A stretch of 64,000 nucleotides of DNA from Geobacillus thermodenitrificans subsp. thermodenitrificans DSM 465 (GCF_000496575.1 NZ_AYKT01000009.1:1-64000), one strand, 5' to 3'; shown: positions 38,025 to 50,505, counted from the stretch's first letter. Notes: generated from the letters alone by a model not told the origin. A program made the numbers and translations.

Positions 38025-38153
38025 GATCGCTTCACCTCCATTCGTTCCCCGCATCGGCCGGTTGGAGGTGTCTGAACCTCGGCGCGGCCATCTGTCGCCT
38101 CCTCACTCCGGTGCTTCATCACAATATCTTGCCCCGAGCCGCCCGGCGTCTGC

Positions 38154-39107
38154 CTAGCGGCGGGGAAGCAGCCCAAGAAGAAGGGAGGCGACTTTCGTTG
38201 TATTATGACGAATGACCCCATCATCATACGTAACGATGTTGTCATGAATCACTTGGACGCCAAGTCCGCTGCTATCGTCACGCACCGGCTCGGCCCGCTC
38301 CTCCTCGTAGCGGCGGCGGATCGCTTCCGGAATCGCCCCGTTGTTGACGATCACTGCATCTAAAAACGGGCAGCCAAGGTGGCTGTGAAGCGCCTTCACA
38401 TGATCACTCACCGTATAGTGAGGCGTCTCGCCAGCCTGGGTCATAATGTTGCATATATATACTTTTTTCGCTTTCGCCTTGCATACTTCCTGCCCGATTT
38501 TTGGCACGAGCAAATTTGGCAAAATGCTCGTATATAGACTTCCCGGTGCGATGACGATCAAATCGGCGCAGCGGATGGCGTCAATCGTTTCCGGCAGCGG
38601 TTCAATATCTTCCGGAGTTAAAAACACCCTCTGAATCTTTTTTCCCGTATTCGGAATTTTGGACTCGCCGGAAACAATCGAACCATCTTCCATTTCAGCA
38701 TGAAGCACGACACTTTTGTTCGCCGCTGGCAGCACTTGACCGTGCACGTTCAGCACTTTGCTCATTTCGCGAATCGCCGTCATAAAATCACCGGTGATCG
38801 ATGTGAGCGCCGCTAAAATTAAATTGCCGAGCGAATGGCCGGATAAGCCATTGCCATTTTGAAAGCGATGTTGAAACAACTCGACAATGAGCGGTTCGAC
38901 GTCAGACAGCGCTGCCAACACGTTGCGAACATCCCCAGGCGGGGGGACGCGCAACTCATCGCGCAGCCGCCCGGAGCTTCCCCCGTCATCGGCGACGGTG
39001 ACAATGGCAGTTAAGTCAAGATCATATTGCTTCAGCCCCCGCAACAAGACAGGAAGCCCGGTGCCACCGCCGATGACAACAACTTTTGCTGTTTGTTCAT
39101 CTCTCAT
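38154..39107 (-). CDS. yvcK: Gluconeogenesis factor YvcK (CofD-like)
   Basis: This protein of 317 residues in the CofD/2-phospho-L-lactate transferase-like family begins [20 protein letters not shown] and contains [15 protein letters not shown] and [18 protein letters not shown]. It binds UDP-sugars and supports cell shape and growth on gluconeogenic carbon in B. subtilis. The ATG overlaps the rapZ stop (ATGA, 4 bases). Enzyme activity is not established. Confidence 0.95.
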   Translation of the reverse strand: MRDEQTAKVVVIGGGTGLPVLLRGLKQYDLDLTAIVTVADDGGSSGRLRDELRVPPPGDVRNVLAALSDVEPLIVELFQHRFQNGNGLSGHSLGNLILAALTSITGDFMTAIREMSKVLNVHGQVLPAANKSVVLHAEMEDGSIVSGESKIPNTGKKIQRVFLTPEDIEPLPETIDAIRCADLIVIAPGSLYTSILPNLLVPKIGQEVCKAKAKKVYICNIMTQAGETPHYTVSDHVKALHSHLGCPFLDAVIVNNGAIPEAIRRRYEEERAEPVRDDSSGLGVQVIHDNIVTYDDGVIRHNTTKVASLLLGLLPRR

Positions 39108-40000
39108 CGATGCGCTTCCTTTCTCCTCTCCATGTCCCGGTGCGAGACAACCGTTTTATAATCGGCAGAAAAATGGCGAGCGATATATTCCGCCAACGCC
39201 ACCGAGCGGTGTTGCCCTCCCGTGCAACCGATGGCAATGACCAACTGGCTTTTCCCCTCGCGCTGGTAATAAGGCAACATAAACGCCAATAAGTCAAGCA
39301 ACTTTTCTAAAAATTTTTGTGTTTCTCCCCATTTTAGCACATACGATGACACTTCGTCATCGAGCCCGGTTTTCGGGCGCATATGCTCAATATAATATGG
39401 ATTCGGCAAAAAGCGGACATCAAACACTAAATCGGCGTCAATCGGGATGCCGTATTTAAATCCGAACGACATGACGTTGACCATAAACCCCGACTGGGCG
39501 TGCACGGAAAACTGACGGACAATTTTTTCGCGCAGCTCGCGCGGCTTGAGCCCGGTTGTATCGTAAATGATTTGCGCCCGCCCTTTAATTTCCTCAAGCA
39601 GCTGCCGCTCCAGGCGGATCCCTTCAAGCGGCGGCTCGTTCGGCGCAAGCGGGTGCGTCCGCCGCGTTTCCTTGTAGCGCGCGACAAGGGTTGAGTCTTG
39701 GGCGTCTAAAAACAAAATTTGCGGCACAATCCACTCCTGTTCGGCCAATTCATCCAACGCAACGAACAAATGGTCAAAAAAGTCGCGGCTGCGCAAGTCC
39801 ATGACGAGCGCGACTTTATTCATTTTATTCCCGGACTCTTTCACAAGCTCCAAAAACTTCGGCAACAACGTTGGCGGCAAATTGTCGACACAAAAAAAGC
39901 CAAGGTCTTCAAAACTTTGAATCGCCACCGTTTTCCCCGCTCCGGACATGCCGGTAATAATCACGAGCTGGGTCGGTTGCACCGTCCCGTTTTGCCCCAT
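39104..40000 (-). CDS. rapZ: RNase adapter protein RapZ / nucleotide-binding protein YvcJ
   Basis: This P-loop protein of 298 residues (GMSGAGKT at about 17-24) has the RapZ C-terminal domain including [16 protein letters not shown]. It hydrolyses ATP/GTP. In E. coli it guides RNase E to a small RNA; the Firmicutes role is less clear and linked to competence. It overlaps yvcK by 4 bases and follows the NUDIX gene by 18. Confidence 0.95.
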   Translation of the reverse strand: MGQNGTVQPTQLVIITGMSGAGKTVAIQSFEDLGFFCVDNLPPTLLPKFLELVKESGNKMNKVALVMDLRSRDFFDHLFVALDELAEQEWIVPQILFLDAQDSTLVARYKETRRTHPLAPNEPPLEGIRLERQLLEEIKGRAQIIYDTTGLKPRELREKIVRQFSVHAQSGFMVNVMSFGFKYGIPIDADLVFDVRFLPNPYYIEHMRPKTGLDDEVSSYVLKWGETQKFLEKLLDLLAFMLPYYQREGKSQLVIAIGCTGGQHRSVALAEYIARHFSADYKTVVSHRDMERRKEAHR

Positions 40001-40018
40001 TTCCTTCTCTCCTCTCCG

Positions 40019-40495
40019 TCAACTCGGATCAAGGCGATACGAAAGCAGCTCAAACTCCTCCGTATACACAAAGGCGCCGTACATGACCCCTTCGCCTTTT
40101 AAGGCGTAGTCTAAAATATGGTAGTCACCTGGAGCCATTGGCAGTTCCGAAAGCGTCTCAACATCGTGCCAAGCAAGCGTGCCTTCTTCCGAAGACGCTA
40201 CATTTTCACCAACGAAGTCCTCAGCGAAAAAGGTAAACATCATCCATTCGGACACCGTTTGCTCACCGTCTTTGATCATGACGGTAAACACGCCTTTGAG
40301 CCGCGGGTTTTTTAAATAAATCCCCGTCTCTTCCCGGTATTCGCGAATGCATGCTTCGCGCACCGTCTCACCAGGCTCCATTTTGCCGCCCGGGGCGACC
40401 CACCAGCCCCGCTTCGGCTTTTGCAAAAGCAGCACTCGGCCGTCTTTATATAATACGCAATTCGTTACCCGTTGCAATTCATTCACCCCAAACAT
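40019..40495 (-). CDS. yvcI: NUDIX hydrolase (YvcI type)
   Basis: This NUDIX protein has 158 residues. The box G-x5-E-x7-REUXEE-x-GU is seen as [18 protein letters not shown] followed by REETGI (about 36-58). Substrate unknown, probably an 8-oxo- or other nucleoside di/triphosphate. First gene of the yvcIJK-whiA-crh operon, with a promoter at 40523-40550. A GTG at 40486 is an alternative start. Confidence 0.9.
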   Translation of the reverse strand: MFGVNELQRVTNCVLYKDGRVLLLQKPKRGWWVAPGGKMEPGETVREACIREYREETGIYLKNPRLKGVFTVMIKDGEQTVSEWMMFTFFAEDFVGENVASSEEGTLAWHDVETLSELPMAPGDYHILDYALKGEGVMYGAFVYTEEFELLSYRLDPS

Positions 40496-40522
40496 GGAAC
40501 AAACACATCCATCATCATTTCC

Positions 40523-40550
40523 ATTTTACCATAAATACATAAATAGTTAA
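40523..40550 (-). promoter_or_regulatory. Probable promoter of the yvcI-rapZ-yvcK-whiA-crh operon
   Basis: TTAACT, 16 bases ending in TGG, TAAAAT, an extended -10. It is 28 bases before the NUDIX start codon. Confidence 0.55.
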
Positions 40551-40602
40551 GCCAATCCCATCGACAAACCGTTGGAAACGAAAATAGCCGGCAAACAGCC
40601 CC

Positions 40603-40633
40603 AAAAAAAGAGGCGCGGACAAACGTCCACGCC
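40603..40633 (-). terminator. Terminator of trxB
   Basis: GGCGTGGAC pairs with GTCCGCGCC (one G-T) with loop GTTT-type, followed by TCTTTTTTT on the minus strand. Confidence 0.82.
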
Positions 40634-40757
40634 GATCCATAAAGATCTATATAAAAGGGGGTCAATTACTTACTTATAGCATACGACATATGTGTTGCAT
40701 TCGTGTTACATCTGGATTAAATAACCATTACGGTTTCGTTGCGGTTTCGTTACCGGC

Positions 40758-41738
<981 letters not shown>

Positions 41739-41816
41739 TCACTCCATCTTCATCGTATAAAAGTCACAGCATGACGTCTATTGATTTGCTCACACATTCG
41801 CCGTCCCCATGGTGGC

Positions 41817-43289
41817 TCATGAATCCAACTGGCGCGCTTTTTGTACATACTTTTTTACAGTCGTCGTAGAAACGCCGTATTTCGCCGCCATCGTTTTTTG
41901 CGTCACACGTTCCCCTTGTTGCTGGCGCCAAACATATTCGATCGCTGCCGCCCATGCAGCTCCGTTCACAAACGGTTCGCCCTGGGCTGACGGGTGGGCA
42001 GCCATTGTGAAGGCGAAGCGGCAGAGCGCCTCCTTTTCCTCATTATTTGCCAAAAGCACATCGACCATGCGGCCGATATTCGCTGCCCAAGCGGACCGCC
42101 CATCATCCAATCCGAACAAAAAAGAATCAATAAACGGGCGCAGGCGCGGGTCGGCCGGCAAAAGACGGCAGACAGCCAGCGACAATGCGGTCTCTTCCGC
42201 TTGCGGCGAACGGCTGAACAAATACAACCCGCACAGCCGGTCAGCGAGCTCTTCTCCCTCAAACAAGTGAACAATGCGGAGGAGTGTTTCATCGAACAGC
42301 GCCGGAACAGCCCAAGGCTCCTCGCCGCGCTTTTCCGGGTGAAGGGTAGTGAGCGTTTCCCACACTTGTCGGGCTAGCGATTCGTGTCCAATATGATACG
42401 CGGAATAAGCAAGCCAGTAGTAAAACGGCCCGTCGCCGTCAAAACCGTTCTTATAGAGGCGGTACAACCAGCGAAACGCCGAGTCGAACCGCCCGACAAG
42501 GGCAAAGGTGGCGCCAAGCTTATATTGGTGTTCGCGGAAAAACGGGTAGACCGAAGCGAGCGTCTCGCAAAGAGCAGCCACCTCTTCTTGATCATGCAAA
42601 TAATAGGCGAAAACGAGCGCATTGCAAAGTGCATGCAAATTACCGGGATCACGCTTCAACACCTCAAGCAGCTTTTGTTTCGCCCTTTCCACGTCACCGT
42701 TGTAAAAATAAGCAAGCGCCAAATTGTTGTGCGCCGACCAAAATTCCGGATACCGGGAAACGATCGCTTCTAACGCCTCAATCGCTTCCGCAAACCGCTC
42801 TTGCTCAAGCAAATGCCGGGCCCGCTCCTGCATGGTGATCAGCTGCTCTTGCTCTTCGCTTACATCGTGGCGGTCGAGTTTAAGCAGCTCCAACAAATCG
42901 GCGGCATCATCAGCGAACTCCCCGTCTGATTCGCATGTCAAATACTGTTCCGCATATTGCGTCGCTTCACGAAACAAGCCAAGACAAGCGTAATTGTTCG
43001 CCAAAAAATATAGACAATCGTACATCGTTTCGTCTAAATCGTGAATAATTTTGAGTAACCATTGATTGGACACTTGGTATTCGCCAAGCTCGGACAATAC
43101 AAGGGCAAGCTGCAAGGCGAACGATGCATCGCGCTCATCAAGCCGGACAGCGCGCTCAAAATATTTCCTTGCTTTATATAAATCGCCCCGCTCGTACGCT
43201 CTCATCCCTTTTTTAAAAAAATAGTCCGCGCTTTGGATAAATGGCACAATCGTTGCTTTTCGTGGTGGTCGCTTCAGTTGTTTCCCCAT
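41817..43289 (-). CDS. TPR-repeat protein with C-terminal helix-turn-helix (YvcD type)
   Basis: This protein of 490 residues begins at 43289 (GGAGG upstream). Tetratricopeptide repeats cover most of it, for example about 20-55 (ADYFFKKGMRAYERGD), 75-110, 180-215 (SAHNNLALAYFYNGDVERAK) and 220-290. The last about 35 residues (VTQKTMAAKYGVSTTTVKKYVQKA) form a clear helix-turn-helix. A protein-binding array joined to a DNA-binding tail suggests a regulator or scaffold. The B. subtilis homologue is uncharacterised. Confidence 0.88.
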   Translation of the reverse strand: MGKQLKRPPRKATIVPFIQSADYFFKKGMRAYERGDLYKARKYFERAVRLDERDASFALQLALVLSELGEYQVSNQWLLKIIHDLDETMYDCLYFLANNYACLGLFREATQYAEQYLTCESDGEFADDAADLLELLKLDRHDVSEEQEQLITMQERARHLLEQERFAEAIEALEAIVSRYPEFWSAHNNLALAYFYNGDVERAKQKLLEVLKRDPGNLHALCNALVFAYYLHDQEEVAALCETLASVYPFFREHQYKLGATFALVGRFDSAFRWLYRLYKNGFDGDGPFYYWLAYSAYHIGHESLARQVWETLTTLHPEKRGEEPWAVPALFDETLLRIVHLFEGEELADRLCGLYLFSRSPQAEETALSLAVCRLLPADPRLRPFIDSFLFGLDDGRSAWAANIGRMVDVLLANNEEKEALCRFAFTMAAHPSAQGEPFVNGAAWAAAIEYVWRQQQGERVTQKTMAAKYGVSTTTVKKYVQKARQLDS

Positions 43290-43482
43290 TCTGTCCTCCG
43301 TCGTCCGTAAAATTCGTCGAACAACAGTATACCATACTGCCGCCGGAAACAAACAAAAAACTTTGTCACCGCTGACGGGCACACCCCCTCCCCACCTAAA
43401 AAGGAAGAGACCAAAAACTCAGTCCATCTCCTCCTGCTAAACACCATCGGCAAACACTTGGTAACGGAGCATGCGCTCGCAT
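43290..43482. other. Gap between TPR gene and his terminator
   Basis: 193 bases without a gene. I see no firm promoter for the TPR gene beyond its ribosome site. Confidence 0.4.
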
Positions 43483-43556
43483 AAAAAAGATGCCCTTGCC
43501 TGTTCACCTGCTTCCCATCGTTCGTCAAGATGAACAATGGACCGTGCAGGCGGGCA
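43483..43556 (-). terminator. Branched terminator of the his operon
   Basis: On the minus strand GATGCCCGCCTG pairs with CAGGCAAGGGCATC, then TTTTTT; TGTTCA/TGAACA forms an inner hairpin. It lies 58 bases after hisIE. Confidence 0.75.
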
Positions 43557-43613
43557 TCAACGGGCATCCTGTTTTCCCCTCGGAAACAAGCGTCGTTCCC
43601 GATTAGTTCTTAA

Positions 43614-44261
43614 TTATTTATTTTCGACTGCTCCTGTTTTTTGCGCATGCCGCTCGACAAGCGTTGCCAGCACCGCGTCAAGCGGCAGTTTTTGTTCACG
43701 CAACAGCACAAGCAAATGATACAGCAAGTCGGCCGCTTCCCATTTTAACTCATCATGGCTCCGATTTTTCGCGGCGATAATCACCTCTGCCGCCTCTTCA
43801 CCGACCTTTTTCAAAATTTTATCGACGCCTTTCTCAAACAAATACGTCGTATACGCGCCTTCCGGCCGTTCAGCGTCGCGCTGGGCAATAATTTGTTCAA
43901 GCTCATTCAAAATCGCGAACCGATCGGCGGTTGGCGTGCGCGCCTCGCCATTTAGCGAGCGGGAAAAGCAGGAATACGACCCGGTATGGCAAGCCGGGCC
44001 GGCCGGCTCAACAAGCACAAGGAGCGTATCGGCGTCACAGTCGTAACGAATGTCCACGACACGCTGCACGTTTCCTGACGTCGCTCCTTTATGCCAAAGT
44101 TCTTGACGAGAGCGGCTGTAAAACCACGTTTCCCCTGTCTCGAGCGTTTTTTCGAGCGATTCTTTGTTCATATACGCAAGCATGAGCACTTCTTTGCTTT
44201 GCGCATCTTGAACGATGGCAGGCACAAGCCCCTTCTCGTCAAACCGAATGTCCGCTATCAT
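43614..44261 (-). CDS. hisI: Phosphoribosyl-AMP cyclohydrolase / phosphoribosyl-ATP pyrophosphohydrolase
   Basis: This bifunctional HisIE has 215 residues and performs steps 2 and 3 of histidine synthesis. The N-terminal cyclohydrolase (about 1-105) has [20 protein letters not shown] with its metal cysteines. The C-terminal pyrophosphohydrolase (about 115-205) has [17 protein letters not shown]. It is the last his gene and overlaps hisF by 4 bases. Confidence 0.97.
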   Translation of the reverse strand: MIADIRFDEKGLVPAIVQDAQSKEVLMLAYMNKESLEKTLETGETWFYSRSRQELWHKGATSGNVQRVVDIRYDCDADTLLVLVEPAGPACHTGSYSCFSRSLNGEARTPTADRFAILNELEQIIAQRDAERPEGAYTTYLFEKGVDKILKKVGEEAAEVIIAAKNRSHDELKWEAADLLYHLLVLLREQKLPLDAVLATLVERHAQKTGAVENK

Positions 44262-45016
44262 CGCACGTTGACCCCCCTCTCTCTTAAGTACGCCTTCACT
44301 TGCCCGACGGACGTTTCTTTATAATGGAAAATAGACGCTGCCAACGCCGCATCGGCTTTCCCCCGCTCAAAGACGTCCAAAAAATGCTCCGCCTTACCGG
44401 CGCCGCCAGACGCGATAACCGGAACGGAGACCGCTTCGCTCACTCGCCGTGTCAACTCAACGTCAAAGCCGTTTTTCCCGCCGTCGGCATCCATGCTCGT
44501 TAACAAAATTTCTCCAGCACCAAGGCGCACCGCTTCTTTCGCCCAGGCGACGACTTCCCATTCTGTCGCATTGCGGCCGCCGTGCGTATAGACGCGCCAT
44601 GACCCGATCGTGTCATCATATTTCGCATCAATCGCAACGACGATGCATTGCGAGCCGAAAAAGTCCGCTCCTTCGGTTACTAACGATGGATGAAGCACCG
44701 CCGCCGTATTGAGCGACACTTTGTCCGCGCCCGCGCGTAAAATGCGTTTCATATCGTCAAGTGAATGAATGCCGCCGCCAACTGTAAACGGAATAGCCAG
44801 CTGGGCAGCGACGCGCTCGACGACATCAACCATCGTTTTCCGTCCTTCGTGCGAGGCGGAAATATCTAAAAAGACGAGCTCGTCCGCCCCTTGTTCATCG
44901 TATGCTTTCGCGAGTTCGACTGGATCACCAGCATCGCGCAACTGAACGAACTGCACCCCTTTGACAACGCGGCCGTCTTTCACATCCAAGCACGGAATGA
45001 TGCGCTTTGTGATCAC
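44258..45016 (-). CDS. hisF: Imidazole glycerol phosphate synthase, cyclase subunit
   Basis: This (beta/alpha)8 barrel of 252 residues makes imidazole glycerol phosphate and AICAR from PRFAR with ammonia from HisH. Catalytic aspartates fall in [14 protein letters not shown] and LLTSMDADG; phosphate sites are TVGGGI and ASGGAG. It overlaps hisA and hisIE by 4 bases each. Confidence 0.97.
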   Translation of the reverse strand: MITKRIIPCLDVKDGRVVKGVQFVQLRDAGDPVELAKAYDEQGADELVFLDISASHEGRKTMVDVVERVAAQLAIPFTVGGGIHSLDDMKRILRAGADKVSLNTAAVLHPSLVTEGADFFGSQCIVVAIDAKYDDTIGSWRVYTHGGRNATEWEVVAWAKEAVRLGAGEILLTSMDADGGKNGFDVELTRRVSEAVSVPVIASGGAGKAEHFLDVFERGKADAALAASIFHYKETSVGQVKAYLRERGVNVR

Positions 45017-45750
45017 CGCTCGTTCACCGCCTTTAACGCTTCCGCGAGCGTAAATTGGTTTGTGTACAGCGCCTTGCCAACGATCGCCCCACCGATGCCT
45101 TGTTCGGCGTATTCGCGGAGCGCGCGCAAATCATCCAGAGAACGGACGCCACCGGAGGCGATGACTTCTTTTCCCGTCGCCTCCGCCAACCGGACCGCAG
45201 CGGTGATGTTCGGCCCCGACAGCGTGCCATCAGTGGCAATATCGGTGAAAATAAACGTCTCCGCCCCCGCTTCAGCAAGCATTTGGCCGAGCTCTTCCGC
45301 TTTCACGTTCGACGTCTCAAGCCAGCCTTCTGTCGCCACGAAGCCGTCGCGAGCGTCGATGCCGATGACGATGCGGCGGCCGTACGTTTGCAACATCTTT
45401 TTCACAAACGTCGGATTGGAAATGGCGGCACTCCCTAAGATGACACGGGCGACGCCGCGTTCCAAATAGTAAGCGACATCTTCCTCCGTACGAATGCCGC
45501 CGCCGACTTGGACATTCACCGAAAGCCGATTGGCCGCTTCAATCACAAACCGATCGTTCACCCGGCGTCCTTCTTTGGCCCCATCCAAATCCACCATATG
45601 AATCCACTCTGCCCCTTGGGCGGCGAATTGCTCAGCCATCGCGACTGGTGAATCACCGTACACCGTTTCTTTGTTGTAATCACCTTGCAGCAGGCGAACA
45701 CATTTGCCGCCGCGCATATCGATGGCCGGGTAAATCGTAAACGATGCCAT
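45013..45750 (-). CDS. hisA: ProFAR isomerase (phosphoribosylformimino-AICAR-P isomerase)
   Basis: This (beta/alpha)8 isomerase of 245 residues opens the ribose of ProFAR. Catalytic Asp in [15 protein letters not shown] and Asp in [14 protein letters not shown]; phosphate-binding VQVGGGIR and ASGGV. It overlaps hisH by one base and hisF by four. Confidence 0.97.
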   Translation of the reverse strand: MASFTIYPAIDMRGGKCVRLLQGDYNKETVYGDSPVAMAEQFAAQGAEWIHMVDLDGAKEGRRVNDRFVIEAANRLSVNVQVGGGIRTEEDVAYYLERGVARVILGSAAISNPTFVKKMLQTYGRRIVIGIDARDGFVATEGWLETSNVKAEELGQMLAEAGAETFIFTDIATDGTLSGPNITAAVRLAEATGKEVIASGGVRSLDDLRALREYAEQGIGGAIVGKALYTNQFTLAEALKAVNER

Positions 45751-46391
45751 CAGCCATTCTCCCTTCCTGTGACGATGCCGACATAACGGTTCAAAATGCT
45801 CATGCCGACCGCGCCGCTTTTTTCCGGATGAAACTGTGTGCCAAACACATTGTCGCGCCCAACGACCGCTGGAACATCAACGTCGTATTCACTGCTTGCG
45901 AGCACGACTTCTTCTTCGCCTGGGACGACGTAATACGAATGGACAAAATACACATGCCCTTCCTCGACGCCGTCAAGAAGCGGCGACGAGCGATGGAAAC
46001 GAAGCCGATTCCACCCCATATGCGGCACTTTGTACGGCTCGCCGTCATTCGTCACACCTGGAAAACGGACAACGCGACCGCGAAGCAAACCGAGCCCTTC
46101 GGTCGGTCCGTTTTCCTCACTTTCGTCAAACAGCAACTGCATCCCTAAACAAATGCCTAACAACGGCGTGCCATCCTGGACCGCCGAACGAATAAAATCA
46201 GCCAACCCGGTTTCACGTAAAATGTGCATCGCATCGCGGAACGAACCAACCCCAGGCAAAATGAGCCCGCGCACCCGCGCCAACTCCTCTTTGTCGCCGC
46301 TCACGATATACGGGCAGCCGAGCCGCTCGAGCGCTTTGCTGACGCTATATAAGTTGCCCATGCCATAATCGATTACCCCGATCATCGTCAT
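45750..46391 (-). CDS. hisH: Imidazole glycerol phosphate synthase, glutaminase subunit
   Basis: This class I glutamine amidotransferase of 213 residues feeds ammonia to HisF. The nucleophile Cys lies in [11 protein letters not shown], the oxyanion strand in LPGVGSF, and His/Glu in [11 protein letters not shown]. The ATG at 46391 is used; an in-frame ATG two codons later (MIGVIDYG) is an equal candidate. It follows hisB by 36 bases. Confidence 0.96.
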   Translation of the reverse strand: MTMIGVIDYGMGNLYSVSKALERLGCPYIVSGDKEELARVRGLILPGVGSFRDAMHILRETGLADFIRSAVQDGTPLLGICLGMQLLFDESEENGPTEGLGLLRGRVVRFPGVTNDGEPYKVPHMGWNRLRFHRSSPLLDGVEEGHVYFVHSYYVVPGEEEVVLASSEYDVDVPAVVGRDNVFGTQFHPEKSGAVGMSILNRYVGIVTGRENG

Positions 46392-46427
46392 TCCATTCCT
46401 TTCATCAATGGTACGTCAAGCGCAGCG

Positions 46428-47015
46428 TCAAAGCATGCCTTTTGTCGACGGGACGCCTTTGACGCGCGGGTCGACCATCGTCGCTTCATCGAGCGCCCGC
46501 CCAAGCGCTTTAAACACGGCTTCGATCATATGGTGCGTATTGCGTCCATAATGGACGATGACATGCAAGTTCATCCGCGCCTCAAGCGCCAGCTTCCATA
46601 AAAACTCATAAACCAGCTCGACGTCGAACGTGCCGACTTTGGCCGCCGGAAATTCGCCGCGAAACTCAAAATGCGGGCGGTTGCTTAAGTCGATGACGAC
46701 TTGCGCCAACGCGTCATCCATCGGCACAAACGCGTTGCCGTATCGCTTGATTCCTTTTTTGTCGCCAAGCGCTTCTTTAATCGCTTGTCCGAGGCAAATG
46801 CCGATATCTTCAGTCGTATGGTGATCGTCAATATGCGTATCACCTTTCGCATCGACTCGCAAATCAAACTGGCCATGTTTGGCAAACAAATCGAGCATAT
46901 GAGTCAAAAACGGCACCCCCGTCTCGAGCTCGGCCTTCCCTTCACCATCCAACGAAAACGACAACTGAATGCTTGTCTCGTTCGTCGTTCTTGCGATCGT
47001 CGCTTCTCTCGCCAT
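46428..47015 (-). CDS. hisB: Imidazoleglycerol-phosphate dehydratase
   Basis: This Mn-dependent dehydratase has 195 residues and catalyses step 6. Metal-binding histidine motifs are [36 protein letters not shown], and the substrate loop FAKHGQFDL is present. It is a monofunctional form, not fused to a phosphatase as in E. coli. It overlaps hisD by one base. Confidence 0.97.
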   Translation of the reverse strand: MAREATIARTTNETSIQLSFSLDGEGKAELETGVPFLTHMLDLFAKHGQFDLRVDAKGDTHIDDHHTTEDIGICLGQAIKEALGDKKGIKRYGNAFVPMDDALAQVVIDLSNRPHFEFRGEFPAAKVGTFDVELVYEFLWKLALEARMNLHVIVHYGRNTHHMIEAVFKALGRALDEATMVDPRVKGVPSTKGML

Positions 47016-48298
47016 TATCGTTCCCCTCTTTCTTTTTTCAACCGCACCTCGATAGCGCGCGCATGCGCCTCAAGCCCCTCTAAGCGGGCAAACGCAGCGA
47101 TGCCCTCACCGTGCTCACGAAGTGCGGTCTCACTGTAAACGATCACGCTCGATTTTTTCACAAACTCATCGACGCTCAAGCCGCTTGAGAATCTCGCCGT
47201 CCCGTTCGTCGGCAGCACATGGTTCGGCCCGGCAAAATAGTCACCAACCGGCTCGGAGCTGAAACGGCCAAAAAACATTGCCCCGGCATGACGAAGCTTC
47301 CCTAATAGCGACATCGGCTCTGCCGTCATCACTTCCAAATGCTCGGGCGCCAGCTCATTGACCACATCAACCGCCTCATCAAGCGTCTCGGTCACATAAA
47401 TGGCACCGTAGGTTTCTAACGCCGCTTGGGCAATCTCACGACGCGGCAGCGTCTCCAACTGCCGTTCCACCTCACTTGCCACCGCCAAGGCGAGTTTCAT
47501 CGATGGCGTCACTAAAATGGCCGACGCCCGTACATCATGCTCGGCCTGTGACAACAAGTCAGCAGCAATTTCATCCGCATAGGCTGTCTCATCAGCCAAT
47601 ACGACAATTTCGCTCGGCCCGGCAATCATGTCGATCGCCACATGTCCAAACACTTCCCGTTTCGCCAACGCCACATAAATGTTGCCCGGCCCGAAAATTT
47701 TATCGACCGGCCGAATCGTTTCCGTTCCATAAGCAAGAGCGGCGATCGCCTGCGCACCGCCCACTTTGTAAACTTCCGTCACTCCCAGCTCATACGCCGC
47801 GGCCAGCACCCCGTCAGGAAGCGAGCCGTCCGCATTCGGAGGAGAGGCAATGACAATCCGCTTCACGCCCGCCACTTGCGCAGGGATGACGTTCATGAGC
47901 ACGGACGACGGATAGGCGGCTGTCCCTCCTGGCACATACAGCCCGACCGCGTCAAGCGGCGTCACCTTTTGCCCGAGAATCGTGCCATCTTCTTTCGTCA
48001 TCCACCATGATTGGCGCTTTTGCCGCTCATGATAGTCGCGAATGTTCGTCGCCGCTTCACGGATGACTGCCAGCATCTCCGGGCTCAGCGCCGCATGAGC
48101 CCGCTTCATTTCTTCCTCCGTCACCTGAAGCGTCTCCAACTTGACGCCGTCAAACTGTTCTGTATACTCTTTCAACGCCGCGTCACCGCGGGCGCGCACT
48201 GCGGCGATAATGTCGAGCACCGCTCGTCGCTGCTCGTCCGTCCCGCTTTCAATCGTGCGCCTTAGCGAGACGCCTCCTTGCACCCGTTCGATTTTCAT
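47015..48298 (-). CDS. hisD: Histidinol dehydrogenase
   Basis: This NAD- and zinc-dependent enzyme performs the last two steps. It has 427 residues from the ATG at 48298 (AGAAAGGGGAG upstream). Visible are [55 protein letters not shown] (zinc ligands) and [11 protein letters not shown]. The gene begins 144 bases after hisG. Confidence 0.97.
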   Translation of the reverse strand: MKIERVQGGVSLRRTIESGTDEQRRAVLDIIAAVRARGDAALKEYTEQFDGVKLETLQVTEEEMKRAHAALSPEMLAVIREAATNIRDYHERQKRQSWWMTKEDGTILGQKVTPLDAVGLYVPGGTAAYPSSVLMNVIPAQVAGVKRIVIASPPNADGSLPDGVLAAAYELGVTEVYKVGGAQAIAALAYGTETIRPVDKIFGPGNIYVALAKREVFGHVAIDMIAGPSEIVVLADETAYADEIAADLLSQAEHDVRASAILVTPSMKLALAVASEVERQLETLPRREIAQAALETYGAIYVTETLDEAVDVVNELAPEHLEVMTAEPMSLLGKLRHAGAMFFGRFSSEPVGDYFAGPNHVLPTNGTARFSSGLSVDEFVKKSSVIVYSETALREHGEGIAAFARLEGLEAHARAIEVRLKKERGER

Positions 48299-48442
48299 CG
48301 TTCGCTCCCCTTTCTGTGACGTCCATCGGTTTTCGTCCATTGGCAACCTTTTCAGCGCTGTCAACGCCGCTCCACCATTCGGCAACACCAGTCCCGAATC
48401 TCTACCAATCCATTCATGGGAAACCGCCCGGTTCCCCTTTTC

Positions 48443-49066
48443 CTACGGTTGTGGGATGACCGCCGCTAATCGGTCGACCAACCGCTCAATCACCTCGCCA
48501 TTCAACCGGTAGCTTGCCGGATTGACAATAAGACGCGACGTCACGTCAGCGATCCGTTCGAGTTCAACAAGCCCGTTTTCTTTCAACGTCCTTCCTGTCG
48601 AAACAATATCCACAATCCGGTCGGCCAAACCGATAAGCGGAGCGAGTTCAATCGATCCGTTCAAGCGGATGATTTCAACTTGCTCGCCTTGTTCGCGGAA
48701 ATACGTTGACGCGACATTCGGATATTTTGTCGCCACCCGGGGCGCGATCCCATTCATTTTGACGCCGGGCAGCCCCGCCACCGCCAAATGGCAGCGGCTG
48801 ATTTGCAAATCCAGCAGCTCATAGACGTTCCGTTCTTCCTCCATCAAGACATCTTTGCCCGCTATGCCTAAATCCGCCACCCCATGCTCCACATACGTCA
48901 CGACATCCATCGGTTTCGCCAAAATAAAGCGCATATTTTCCTCTGCGACGTCAATGACGAGTTTTCGCGATTCTTCAAATTCCGGCGGCAGCATATAGTC
49001 CGCCCGGCGCAGCAGCTCGACCGCCTCTTCAAAAATGCGCCCTTTCGGCATCGCAATCGTCAGCAT
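48443..49066 (-). CDS. hisG: ATP phosphoribosyltransferase, short form
   Basis: This enzyme commits PRPP and ATP to histidine synthesis. At 207 residues it is the short HisG, lacking the C-terminal regulatory domain, so it depends on HisZ encoded upstream. Visible motifs are [17 protein letters not shown] and the PRPP loop [15 protein letters not shown]. Confidence 0.96.
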
Positions 49067-49227
49067 CGCTCTTCCTCCCTGCTCCTTGTCATGTCAGCTC
49101 CATAAACCGCGCAGCCATCCCTGCGGCAATGGGTTGGATTCCATTCACGCCGCGTGCACGTTTTCTTTGTCAGCGCGCCCCGCTCTCGCCGTTTCGGCCA
49201 CTCGGCCGGCTTCCTTCGACGCCCTGT

Positions 49228-50412
49228 TTACTGCCCGTCGTGCCCGCTCCGGCCAAGCAAATAGACAATCGACCGATAGCGCTGACTGTAGGCGTCAATG
49301 TCGCGAATACCAGTGATATGCTGTAAAACGACGCGCTGACCTTCCGCTCGCTTCGCCTCCGCCAGCTCAACCGCTTCCGCAAGCCGCTCTTGGCTGAAGA
49401 CGATGCACTCAATTTCTCCCCGGACGTCCGTCTCGCCAATCGCCTCGATCAGCCGATCAACACGCAACCCAAACCCCGTCGCCGGCGCCGGACGGGAGAA
49501 TTTGGCCAATAAATCATCATACCGACCGCCGTTGCCAATCGGAAACCCGACTTGCTCGGCGTATACTTCAAACAAAATGCCAGTATAATAGCTCATATGG
49601 CTCACGAGTGCCATATCGAGTTTCACCGCCTCGGACACCCCATACGTCTTAAGCGCTGCCAACAGCGCCGCCAGCTCATCCGCTGCTCGCTGTCCTTCCT
49701 CGCTTGTCACCAGCGCTTTTGCCGCCTCGATCGCTTCACTGCCGCCGCGCAAGGAAAGAAGATCGAGAAGACGTTTTTGATCAATGGACGAAAGCGGCAA
49801 CGACTTCACATGTTCGCGGTAGCCAACGTAATTTTTTTCATATAAGAAACGGCGCAGCACGCTCGCCCGCTCTTCATTCCCTAAAATCTCCAAAAACAAC
49901 GCGTTCACATAGCCGATATGGCCGACCGCCACCGAAAAGTGACTAAGCCCCACGCGCTTCAACAACGCGGCCATTAAGCTAATCACCTCGGCATCAGCCA
50001 TCACCGTGCCATCGCCGATCAACTCGACACCGATTTGTTCAAACTCCGCCGGCCGGCCACCTTCACGCTGCTGAGCGCGGAACACGTTGGCATTGTACGC
50101 CAATCGAAGCGGGTTGCTGTCCTCATACAGCCGCGATGCCGCCACCCGAGCGATCGGCGCCGTCATATCCGGCCGCAACACGAGCGTATGTCCTTGCTGA
50201 TCCAACAGCTTAAACAACCGATGATCAGCAATCGCCGACGCCGTCCCAACCGTTTCATAATATTCCAACGTCGGCGTCTCGATAAACTCATAGCCCCACC
50301 GTTCGATTTCCTCCGCCATCGTGCGGCGCACTTGCTTTTTCATTTCATATAAAAACGGCAGCGTATCGCGCATGCCTAACGGTTTTTCAAACATGAACAG
50401 CCTTTTTGCCAT
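49228..50412 (-). CDS. hisZ: ATP phosphoribosyltransferase regulatory subunit HisZ
   Basis: This HisRS-like paralogue of 394 residues has class II synthetase motifs without tRNA charging (FEKPLGMRDTLP, LVLRPDMTAPIARV, GNGGRYDDLL). It joins short HisG and gives histidine feedback control. It is the first gene of the his operon, with a promoter at 50477-50505. The ATG at 50412 is used; an ATG at 50394 with AAAAAGG upstream is also possible. Confidence 0.95.
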   Translation of the reverse strand: MAKRLFMFEKPLGMRDTLPFLYEMKKQVRRTMAEEIERWGYEFIETPTLEYYETVGTASAIADHRLFKLLDQQGHTLVLRPDMTAPIARVAASRLYEDSNPLRLAYNANVFRAQQREGGRPAEFEQIGVELIGDGTVMADAEVISLMAALLKRVGLSHFSVAVGHIGYVNALFLEILGNEERASVLRRFLYEKNYVGYREHVKSLPLSSIDQKRLLDLLSLRGGSEAIEAAKALVTSEEGQRAADELAALLAALKTYGVSEAVKLDMALVSHMSYYTGILFEVYAEQVGFPIGNGGRYDDLLAKFSRPAPATGFGLRVDRLIEAIGETDVRGEIECIVFSQERLAEAVELAEAKRAEGQRVVLQHITGIRDIDAYSQRYRSIVYLLGRSGHDGQ

Positions 50413-50476
50413 GTCCCCACGCCCTTTATCTAAATACTTTAGTTTGCTAATATGGTAGAGAAGTGAAGTTATTAGT

Positions 50477-50505
50477 AGTTTACTCCTTGCTGTCTCCTAC
50501 GTCAA
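50477..50505 (-). promoter_or_regulatory. Sigma-A promoter of the his operon
   Basis: TTGACG, 17 bases, TAAACT. It leaves a short leader of about 55 bases before hisZ. I do not see a T-box pattern. Confidence 0.65.
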
